Origin: JASBTN01 sp965228805
Lineage (GTDB): Bacteria > Pseudomonadota > Alphaproteobacteria > Rhodobacterales > Rhodobacteraceae
Assembly (NCBI RefSeq): GCF_965228805.1
Contig: NZ_CBDDIE010000001.1
Coordinates: forward strand, 84,563 to 148,562
Length of the DNA: 64,000 nucleotides
Reading direction: 5' to 3'
The notes below the pieces were generated by a model, which was given only the letters and a program-made list of their open reading frames with translations, did no database searches and was not told the origin of the DNA. A program made the translations under genes and the position numbers. Below, piece after piece: positions 58,701 to 64,000 of this stretch (positions within the stretch are counted from its first letter, which is position 1; every line of letters starts with the position of its first letter).

Positions 58701-60166
58701 CGGGCCCCGTTTCGTTCAACCCGCTCATAGATCCAACCTTCTGGCGCACCTGCATTGGGCGTGTATCCGAGGCTTCGCGTCGTGGACAGACAGTTGGGCG
58801 TTGCAGAACCGTTCGCACCGGACAACCGGTCGAGCCCTTGAATCGGCGTGAACTCATAGGTCGTGGTCAGTCCCAAGGCATTCGTTGGGCCACTGGGGGA
58901 CATGGTCATCGCATCCGTACCACCAGGATGCGCGACCGAAATGACACCCGCATAATCGCTGGAATCAAAGTCGGTGTAGGTGGCGGACATGTACGGGTAC
59001 ATCTGACCGGTCGCGTCTGTACGACCATCAAAGACCTTCAACAGGGCCGGTTGGAAGAACTCGATATCATACTCGTACTTCCAGATCACTTCGCTTGTGC
59101 CCGCGACCAGATCCATCCGCCGAACTTCGGTCAGCTTCGGTTTGTCTGGCACTTCCGCATTGTCGATGTAGTCGTATTCGATCCGAATTTCCGGAGCAAA
59201 CGTGACCTCGTCATAGTCCACGTCAATCTCGATCTGCGACACGACCTGACGGGTCGAACTGGGTACGGCGTCGGTGACATATGTGAATTCGGCACGAGTG
59301 CCGTCATTTGCACTTAGCGCATCGATCCGCCCGTTGTTGGGGTTATTGTAGGGCTGCTTGAACCGTTCAATCGTGATGCTGTAGCCATCTGTCCATTCGA
59401 CTTTGTCCAGGAAATACGTCCCGTAAGACCCGCTGAAATAGCGGCTGCTCTCGCCGCCATCGGTGATCTTCACGTCCTCCGGGGCTGCTTCCAGCTCGAA
59501 TTTATGCCCGCCATGTGTGGCAGCCCCCAGGCCGATCGCGTCGAACCGCAGAACCTCGCCGCTGGACCGATAGTAAGTGTGTTTGTTGGGGCTTGCGACC
59601 AGGTCATAATACACCGCTTCGGCAAATTCCTGGCGCCAGACTTCACCATAGGCGTAGTAGACATCACGCGCGCCGAAGACGTGGAAAAAATCATTGTCGG
59701 AGCGATAGGTGCGGCGAATTCGAAATCGGCTGTCGCGCGGCGAAACCCAGTCATCTGCGGTTTCGATCTTGACCTGGCCATAGACCTGGGTCGGATTACC
59801 TTCCAACGGGCAGAGCTGTGGTTTCGAATCTATGCAAACGGCTGGTGCAAAATACTCAACGCCGTCCTCGGTCTCTACCTTGCAACGGGCAATCACATTG
59901 TAAATGTAACCCTCATCATCGATACAGGCTCGCGACCACGGCTCTTCATCGTCGCCGTCAACCCGTACGAAGTTGTCTCCCCAGTAATAGAGGTGGACGA
60001 CACCGACGTTGAACCCCCGACATGCGCTTGCGGCACTGCTTCCTTCTACGTCCCACAGATTTGGCAAAGGAATCCAAACCATGGTTCTGTCGGTTTCCGC
60101 ATACACTGCGGTATTAAGAACTAGGATCGAAATTAGCCCGGCTACGAGAGTCTTCAGAGAATGCAT
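55766..60166 (-). CDS. Full-length Rhs/YD-repeat polymorphic toxin with Sec signal
   Basis: About 1466 residues from ATG 60166 (a TTG 15 bases upstream is less likely). A signal peptide (MHSLKTLVAGLISILVLNTAVYA) is followed by a Cys-containing N-domain and NPTQVYGQVKIETADDW, then many YD repeats (e.g. YDADGNLTAITDPNG, YDYDVAGRLESFSL). The Rhs core end LHQNWMRDYDPTTGRYLQ, ADPLGLVAGASVYGYALQNP closes the shell at DPTG. The last 130 residues are the variable tip: hydrophobic CLPAAVYVGFIVLDYYLDDD, then a highly charged helix (RIDEQLAQARERRDALKSKP, TPEDKAALKRIEREIKRLKE) ending EPHGIDNNRH. The toxin activity is not identified. VgrG, PAAR or T6SS genes are absent, so export is probably Sec-based. 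Confidence 0.92.
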   Translation of the reverse strand: MHSLKTLVAGLISILVLNTAVYAETDRTMVWIPLPNLWDVEGSSAASACRGFNVGVVHLYYWGDNFVRVDGDDEEPWSRACIDDEGYIYNVIARCKVETEDGVEYFAPAVCIDSKPQLCPLEGNPTQVYGQVKIETADDWVSPRDSRFRIRRTYRSDNDFFHVFGARDVYYAYGEVWRQEFAEAVYYDLVASPNKHTYYRSSGEVLRFDAIGLGAATHGGHKFELEAAPEDVKITDGGESSRYFSGSYGTYFLDKVEWTDGYSITIERFKQPYNNPNNGRIDALSANDGTRAEFTYVTDAVPSSTRQVVSQIEIDVDYDEVTFAPEIRIEYDYIDNAEVPDKPKLTEVRRMDLVAGTSEVIWKYEYDIEFFQPALLKVFDGRTDATGQMYPYMSATYTDFDSSDYAGVISVAHPGGTDAMTMSPSGPTNALGLTTTYEFTPIQGLDRLSGANGSATPNCLSTTRSLGYTPNAGAPEGWIYERVERNGARTTYTRDARGRMLTRTEDADGAVPRVTTYTWSGDTRRPATRTTDQLAEAFSYTTDGLLESYSQTDVLVGSPDNGKTRTWSYSYTTLASGRQMLSSVDGPGLTADGVYDVTSYSYDADGNLTAITDPNGWQTQFLAFNGSGQPTLMRKPDTTEWAFAYDIMGRVTSITFDPNGNNPTTSSFAYDVIGQMVSYTNHLGTTWTFDYDEARRLVKTTNPTGDVATYDHDLLGNVTRVEYSDGSSTASFWQDTEYDALSRLVSTTGAEGQVWQFSHDVEDNLDSMTDPLSLQSTNSFDALNRVVDTIDRAGYSTGTEHDSADRVTRYTDPRAIDTMFTYNGFGDLVSEVSADRGTVSMSYNNRGLVASMTDGRGVVSNYTYDNGGRLTARRFPSDPSQDQTFTYDLPYNFGQGYDKIGRVRGPAGFTEYRYKNGGFLDTLRQRVGGVSYDVKFAFNREGMITRLNTPAKLEIKFNYDSDGNLSQITAQRRVKDPVTNQYPPKVTIAGSFDYLPNGPLTSVTLLDGSTHTATYDNSYRLTRLTDTLGTTALRDVSYGWSVRDNLELVTDHLDPTKSESYGYTAREFLASADGPWDELDFTYDAVGNRLSRAATVGGVTSTDSYSYPASSNRLTAIAGATARSFTHDAAGNVTYDNRTGVGHGYDYDVAGRLESFSLNGVVQAEYQYNPQGQQVLRRLTQTGQTFHVIFDADGNRLAEYEVDELAGTRTLLREYIWMEGVPIAVVENDQIYLVRTDHIGRPVFATDVNGVKVWEATYLPFGGVYTSTGANSELRFPGQWFQSESGLHQNWMRDYDPTTGRYLQADPLGLVAGASVYGYALQNPMYWTDPTGQCPWCLPAAVYVGFIVLDYYLDDDCYTWGDFTYSAVANLPWNRLFTAMRWAKRVTKGGDKFNRKGGGKNDGKRSNTDRIDEQLAQARERRDALKSKPNRTPEDKAALKRIEREIKRLKEQRRRSEPHGIDNNRH

Positions 60167-60181
60167 GTGTCGCTTGCCCAA

Positions 60182-60315
60182 TTAGAAATATCGTTTGGGA
60201 ATTAAGAACTCGGGAATACACGCTATAGGAGCGCTCGCATAAGTTGAGAGAATTGCAAACACCTCACCCTGCGGCAATGTGACCGTTCAAGAATTCGCAC
60301 TGAAAGGGGTGTCAA
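60182..60315. promoter_or_regulatory. Divergent promoter region rhs / RTX gene
   Basis: A 130-bp AT-rich gap between oppositely transcribed genes. It ends with GAAAGGGG before a TTG start at 60316. TATAGC on the minus strand near 60220 could be a -10 box for rhs. No operator-like dyad is obvious. Confidence 0.4.
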
Positions 60316-61436
60316 TTGGGTTCTCCCGTCTCAGAAGCGACTTGGCTTTTCCCTGAGAAGCAAATTTCGAGTTTCATTTCCGCGCTGAACTCAGATGAAC
60401 GGCGCGATGGTACCCTCAGCGGCGGTGAAGGTAATGACGAGTTGCTTGGCGGGGCCGGTAACGACGTGTTGACGGGCGGAGACGGCGACGACAGGCTGGA
60501 CGGTGGTGATGGCGACGACACGCTTGAAGGTGGCGACGGCAATGATGTGCTGTCTGGTGGCGCTGGCACGGATAGTTTCGATGGTGGTGAAGGCATCGAC
60601 ACGATCGACCTATCCTACTCGTCTGGTGGTTACACCATTGACTTGGAAAACGGGTCCGTTTCTTGGGTCGGCGGGATTCAGGAAACCATCACGAATGTCG
60701 AAAACGTTATTGGTTCCACCGGCGTCAATACGATCATCGGCACCGATGAGAAGAACGAAATCGATGGGCTTGCCGGTAATGACGTGATCACCGGTGGCAA
60801 GGGCAATGACACTTACAAATACAGCGTCGGCGACGGATCGGACACAATCCGTGAGTATGTCCCAGACCAAGGGGCAAACGCACAGATCGGTGGGAACGAT
60901 ACTATCGAGTTCGGGGCAGGAATTGCCCTGGACGATCTCACCTTCTCGACCCATGGCTCTGATCTATGAAGTGGTCCCGGTTATTTGGACAGCTCAGCGG
61001 CTGTTCTAAGGTGTATCCGGGGTAGGTTTCATGCCGCCAATTTCTGTTCCCGACCGTGCCAATATGCCTCCTTGGGTGTCTTGCGCTCAAGGGAAGAATG
61101 CGGTCGTTCGGTGTTATAGAACGTCATCCAGTCCTTGATGACAATGGGAGCGATACCTACACCGGTGGCACCGGCGCGGATAGCTTTGTCTTCAAGAACG
61201 GCGCCGATGTGGTTACCGACTTTGATGACAGCGAAGGTGATCTCATCCAGGTTGATAACGCCATTTGGGGAGGCGGCACCAAGACTGCGGCTGAGCTCCT
61301 CACCTATGCTTCCGTCGTTGGAAGCGACATTGTGTTCGACTTTGGGTCTGGTCACACCCTCACCCTGCAGGGCTACACCGATCTGGTTGCGCTGGAAAAC
61401 AATATCGAGTCCGTCAACGTCGCAGATCTCATCTAA
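60316..61436 (+). pseudogene. RTX calcium-binding repeat protein, split by IS3 remnant
   Basis: The 5' part (TTG 60316 with GAAAGGGG upstream) encodes nonapeptide repeats GGxGxDxLx (GGEGNDELLGGAGNDVLTGG, GDGDDRLDGGDGDDTLEGG) and a GTDEKNEIDGLAGNDVITGG block, ending at TGA 60967. The 3' part resumes near 61140 in another frame: DNGSDTYTGGTGADSFVF, GADVVTDFDDSEGDLIQVDN, ending NIESVNVADLI at 61436, the usual RTX C-terminus. About 170 bases of IS3 sequence lie between. RTX proteins are normally exported by type I secretion; this one is probably inactive. Confidence 0.85.
60967..61139 (-). mobile_element. IS3-family remnant with orfB 3' end
   Basis: One end starts TGAAGTGGTCCCGG at 60967. On the minus strand the segment encodes KDWMTFYNTERPHSSLERKT, PKEAYWHGREQKLAA and a stop at 61029, the C-terminus of an IS3-type OrfB. 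The rest of the element is missing, so it was deleted after insertion into the RTX gene. Confidence 0.8.
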
Positions 61437-61602
61437 GACCGCATGCGATTGCCGAAAAACTCGCTGGTGTCCCCAACAGGGGGCACAGTAATCGCCTGGA
61501 CATAGAAGGTGCGCGGCAATTCAGATCAGGCGGATGAATGGAAGCAAAGCCCCGCAGAGTTGACTACAAGGTTGCACAGGGCAATGCTCAAATCTGATCA
61601 AG
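61437..61602. other. Non-coding gap after RTX remnant
   Basis: Nothing recognisable is seen in these 166 bases. They follow the stop of the RTX remnant and precede a small minus-strand frame. No T-rich hairpin or repeat is evident. Confidence 0.5.
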
Positions 61603-61845
61603 TTATTCAGGCTCATTTCCTAGTTCAGAGTCGGTGCCCTTATCCTCCAACATTAGTGTCAGCGCCTGAACAATTACGTCTTCAACATCCGCCAGCCTGT
61701 AACCCTTTCCCAGGGTCAGGGTTCGAACAAGCTCTTCTATCCGGCCATCTCTTGGCCCGAAAGAGAACCAATCATTGATATCGTGAAGATCTGGGTGAGC
61801 ATTCCCCAGAAGCATGGGTTCATTCTCATTCCTGCGTGGGTTCAT
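61603..61845 (-). CDS. Small hypothetical protein
   Basis: An 80-residue frame from ATG 61845, preceded by GGAG at suitable spacing. MNPRRNENEPMLLGNAHPDL is followed by an amphipathic part (RIEELVRTLTLGKGYRLADV, EDVIVQALTLMLEDKG). The protein is acidic, without signal peptide or membrane helix. Not recognised. The gap upstream to 62092 has lower GC and no other gene; this may be a real small gene or chance. Confidence 0.35.
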   Translation of the reverse strand: MNPRRNENEPMLLGNAHPDLHDINDWFSFGPRDGRIEELVRTLTLGKGYRLADVEDVIVQALTLMLEDKGTDSELGNEPE

Positions 61846-62092
61846 ACCGCCAACTCCCCTTCGCAGACCAATTCTGGGGTATTTCTCCGAAAACTCCAAG
61901 CGACGCAGTTTGGTGCCTTAATGTTGCAATGGCGGAGTCCCATAAATCTCTGGAGACCCATATTTATATCATTAGGTTTGCAGTCTCAGTATTTCGGGAG
62001 TTGTACACGGAATGTACAGACCCGCGATCGCATACCGTCGGCAGGCCTGATCTGTTGAAGGTGTTGCCGGGGCGGTTTGCGCGGGCGAGGCC
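61846..62092. other. AT-richer gap downstream of the NicO gene
   Basis: No gene is visible in these 247 bases. TTGTACACGGAATGTACAG near 61994 contains a TGTACAc...tGTACA-like dyad, but no role can be assigned. Composition is lower in GC than the flanking transporter gene. Confidence 0.35.
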
Positions 62093-62992
62093 TCAGACCA
62101 CCATCCAGAGAAGCGTCAGGCTGATCCAGAGGATCACGGCACCGGCAAGGACCTGAACCGCCGAGGCGATCTGCGCCACGCCGCCGAACCGGTCGGCGGA
62201 GGCAAAGGTCACCGCCCGGGCAGCAACGCTTGAGACGGCGACCAGGCTGGTGAATGTGGCGGTGCCAAGCCCCATCACCACCACGGCCAGGGCCCCTGCG
62301 GCACGCAGGTCCATCTGCCAGGCGATCACCAGCAGGAAGAGCGCGCCGGTGCAGGGGCGGATCGCGATGCTGGCGATCAACGCGGCCATGTCCCGCCAGG
62401 ACCGCAGTTGCTCCACCGCCTCGGGCGAGGGTCCATGGGCGTGGCAACCGCAGGCATGGTGTCCGGCGTCATGCCCGGTGTCGTGCCCGTGAGGCGACGC
62501 AACGGCCTGCCGCACCAGCCCCCTGCCCCCGCGCCAGACCAGGATCAGCCCGATCGTGGCAATGGCCAGATAGCTTACCGGGGCCAGATAGACCTCGGCC
62601 AGGGTCGTCATGCGCCGGGCCGAGGTTTCGAACAGGAAAAAGCCGCCATAGACCAGCGCAATGGCCCAAAGCGCCTGGACCAGACTGGAGGCCAGCGAAA
62701 GCGCCAGAAGCCGCGGCGCGGACACGGAGGATCCAAGCCCCACGCCGCCGATCAGCGCCTTGCCATGCCCGGGACCGACCGCATGTACGAACCCATACGC
62801 GGCGGCGGCGGCCAAGAGCGCCGCCAGGGCGCCCGGCTCTCCGCCGCGCAAGGCCCGCACGGCCCCGGCCATGCGGTTTTGAATGGCGCGCTGTTCGCTG
62901 ACGGCCCAGCTTGCGAGGCTATCGGCCTCAAGCAACAGAAAGGCCGCCAGTGCCGCCACAAGGGCACCGCCGCAGATCAGGATCAGTCGCAT
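62093..62992 (-). CDS. NicO/RcnA-like nickel-cobalt transport family protein
   Basis: A 299-residue membrane protein with six or seven helices. YGFVHAVGPGHGKALIG is the HxxxxGHGK motif of the NicO family. A His-rich cytoplasmic or periplasmic loop (about residues 168-188: several HGH and HAHG units) probably binds metal. IRPCTGALFLLVIAW is the second conserved segment. Members export or import Ni/Co. It overlaps the DUF1007 gene stop by ten bases, a known partnership. Confidence 0.88.
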   Translation of the reverse strand: MRLILICGGALVAALAAFLLLEADSLASWAVSEQRAIQNRMAGAVRALRGGEPGALAALLAAAAAYGFVHAVGPGHGKALIGGVGLGSSVSAPRLLALSLASSLVQALWAIALVYGGFFLFETSARRMTTLAEVYLAPVSYLAIATIGLILVWRGGRGLVRQAVASPHGHDTGHDAGHHACGCHAHGPSPEAVEQLRSWRDMAALIASIAIRPCTGALFLLVIAWQMDLRAAGALAVVVMGLGTATFTSLVAVSSVAARAVTFASADRFGGVAQIASAVQVLAGAVILWISLTLLWMVV

Positions 62993-63663
62993 TGCAGGGT
63001 AATCCTGTCCGCAAAGAAGGCCCCGACATTCTCGGTCTCAGGGGTTTCCTCACGACCGAGCCGCGCCAGAACCTGCAACAATTCAGCCTCCTGTGCCGAA
63101 GGGTCGAAGGGGGTTACCCGGGCTGCGCAGCCCGGGGCCGCACCCAGCAGTCGCGGCGCATTGGTCAGGGTGAAGTCGAAGAAATAGGTGGATTCGTAAA
63201 AGGCCGCCTCGACCGGGCTTTGACCAACCGCGACGGGCTGCACCAGGGGCCGGGTAAAGGTCAGCAGCAGGCGACCGTCGACCATGCGGGCGTCCAGCCC
63301 CCGGGGCGGCGCCAGAGCAACCGCCTCCCCACCCTGGGTCAGATGGGCCGAGCCGTCGAAATCCTCCGGCCAGTCGCTGAGCCGCCGGACCAGCTCCAGC
63401 CGATCCGCCTCGTCCAGCCCGCCCGCCGCATTCAGGCTCAGCTCAAGCGCTGACAGGGTGTAGAGCGTTTCGAACTCGTCATAGAGCCAGGTCACCTCCA
63501 GCGCGGTCAGCATCTGGTCCGGACCGAACAGGAAGTCGATGCCGCCATCGACGAAGACATGGGGATGGGCCGCCGCAGCCCCGGCAGACAGGCCACAGGC
63601 CAGCATGGCGGCACGCATCACGCGCCTGGCCTGCGAGATGCGCCGCCTCATCCCCTGCTCCAT
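62983..63663 (-). CDS. DUF1007 family periplasmic protein
   Basis: About 226 residues from ATG 63663; ATG 63651, with GGAG upstream, is equally possible. A signal peptide (MLACGLSAGAAAAHP) precedes HPHVFVDGGIDFLF, the start of DUF1007 proteins. EVTWLYDEFETLYTL and STYFFDFTL follow. DUF1007 genes are commonly paired with NicO-type transporters, as here, which suggests a role in metal handling, perhaps delivering or sensing Ni/Co. Confidence 0.85.
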   Translation of the reverse strand: MEQGMRRRISQARRVMRAAMLACGLSAGAAAAHPHVFVDGGIDFLFGPDQMLTALEVTWLYDEFETLYTLSALELSLNAAGGLDEADRLELVRRLSDWPEDFDGSAHLTQGGEAVALAPPRGLDARMVDGRLLLTFTRPLVQPVAVGQSPVEAAFYESTYFFDFTLTNAPRLLGAAPGCAARVTPFDPSAQEAELLQVLARLGREETPETENVGAFFADRITLQCD

Positions 63664-63670
63664 GGCGCTC

Positions 63671-64000
63671 TTACGGCTGATACGGCAGGGAAGAGTGGTG
63701 CAGCACGATGCGCAGCACGCCATCGGCGTCCTTCTTGTAGCCGAAGCTCTTGTCGACTTTGGTCACATTGCCATCCTTGTCGGTCAGCATGATCCACCCC
63801 ATCCACATGGCGACGTCACCTTCGATGAATTCGGCTGCCGTGACGCTGTCCATCGAGCGCCAGCCCTGGATCGCAAACCCGCCATCCAACGGGTATTCGT
63901 CCGAGTGGCCGCAGAAATAAGCCAGGGCCCCGGCTTTGGACGACCGGAAGGTCTGATCCCCGCTCGCCATGGTCGGTTTGAACAAGACCGGGCCCAGAGC
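63671..64000 (-). CDS. SnoaL-like / CaMKII-association-domain protein, N-terminus beyond window
   Basis: The frame is open to the right edge (ALGPVLFKPTMASGDQTFRS at 64000) and ends at 63671, so at least 109 residues are visible. YFCGHSDEYPLDGGFAIQGW, AAEFIEGDVAMWMGWIMLTDKDGN and DGVLRIVLHHSSLPY are the core of a small alpha-beta barrel family of alphaproteobacteria often labelled phosphoribosyl-AMP cyclohydrolase by mistake. It lies seven bases before the DUF1007 gene on the same strand. Function unknown. Confidence 0.7.
   Translation of the reverse strand, partial: ALGPVLFKPTMASGDQTFRSSKAGALAYFCGHSDEYPLDGGFAIQGWRSMDSVTAAEFIEGDVAMWMGWIMLTDKDGNVTKVDKSFGYKKDADGVLRIVLHHSSLPYQP

Noticed and set aside
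55766..60181. T6SS-linked Rhs effector
   Set aside because: No VgrG, PAAR, DUF1795 chaperone or tss genes are present, and the protein has a Sec signal.

Overview
The window looks like part of an accessory replicon (RepABC plasmid or chromid) of a marine Rhodobacteraceae (Roseobacter-group) alphaproteobacterium. It has high GC, a complete repABC module with palindromic parS sites of the alphaproteobacterial type, and gene sets typical of that group: sarcosine oxidase, dimethylglycine-dehydrogenase-like enzymes, non-pyrrolysine MttB, ATP-dependent hydantoinase and a GlxA/GbdR-type regulator. The assignment comes from family recognition only; no search was run.

Layout. (1) 1-7.2 kb is the replicon backbone: a Fic protein running off the left edge, a serine resolvase, a DUF1612/HTH-like plasmid protein behind a perfect 11-bp palindrome, two parS palindromes, then repC, repB and repA on the minus strand with a structured antisense-RNA-like element between repB and repC. 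(2) 7.2-18.6 kb holds a dipeptide-type ABC importer (fused double ATPase, two permeases, divergent Tat-dependent binding protein) and a translationally coupled operon hyuA-hyuB-aminotransferase-Asp/Glu-racemase-like. (3) 18.7-33.6 kb holds a methylated-amine block: soxB-soxD-soxA-soxG, a D-2-hydroxyacid dehydrogenase and an MttB-family methyltransferase, an MmgE/PrpD protein with divergent LysR regulator, a dimethylglycine-dehydrogenase-like flavoprotein and a class V aminotransferase with a divergent GlxA-type regulator. (4) 33.6-38.4 kb is a three-gene 2-oxoacid:acceptor oxidoreductase cluster with a GltD-like Fe-S/FAD partner. (5) 38.5-42.0 kb is nadC-nadB-nadA. (6) 42.2-46.4 kb is a graveyard of mobile DNA: an in-frame IS21/Tn3 chimeric transposase, Tn3-type terminal repeats, a Hint-domain protein of lower GC, and an IS3 element with a broken orfB. 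(7) 46.4-49.6 kb is a type II secretion pseudopilin cluster (gspH, I, J, G, K, prepilin peptidase) whose gspF is cut by the IS3 element. (8) 49.8-51.0 kb is a GT87-type membrane glycosyltransferase. (9) 51.1-60.2 kb is a polymorphic toxin locus: one full-length Sec-exported Rhs protein with its own tip and candidate immunity gene, followed by five displaced Rhs tips, four with candidate immunity genes; one tip is out of frame at a G10 tract. (10) 60.3-61.4 kb is an RTX-repeat gene split by an IS3 remnant. (11) 61.6-64 kb holds a small ORF, a NicO-type metal transporter, a DUF1007 periplasmic protein and the end of a SnoaL/CaMKII-association-like protein.

How it fits together. The metabolic half reads as uptake and breakdown of N-methylated or cyclic amide nitrogen compounds. 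The ABC importer and hydantoinase could feed N-methyl amino acids to sarcosine oxidase and the DMGDH-like enzyme, which release C1 units onto folate. Three divergent promoter regions in this half (near 10.85, 27.57 and 32.41 kb) share the same architecture: GCCTAG, an A-tract, a GC-rich core, and TTGT at exactly the same spacing. This suggests common regulation. The other notable feature is the Rhs tip array, a reservoir of alternative toxin tips that could be exchanged by recombination in the conserved pre-tip repeat.
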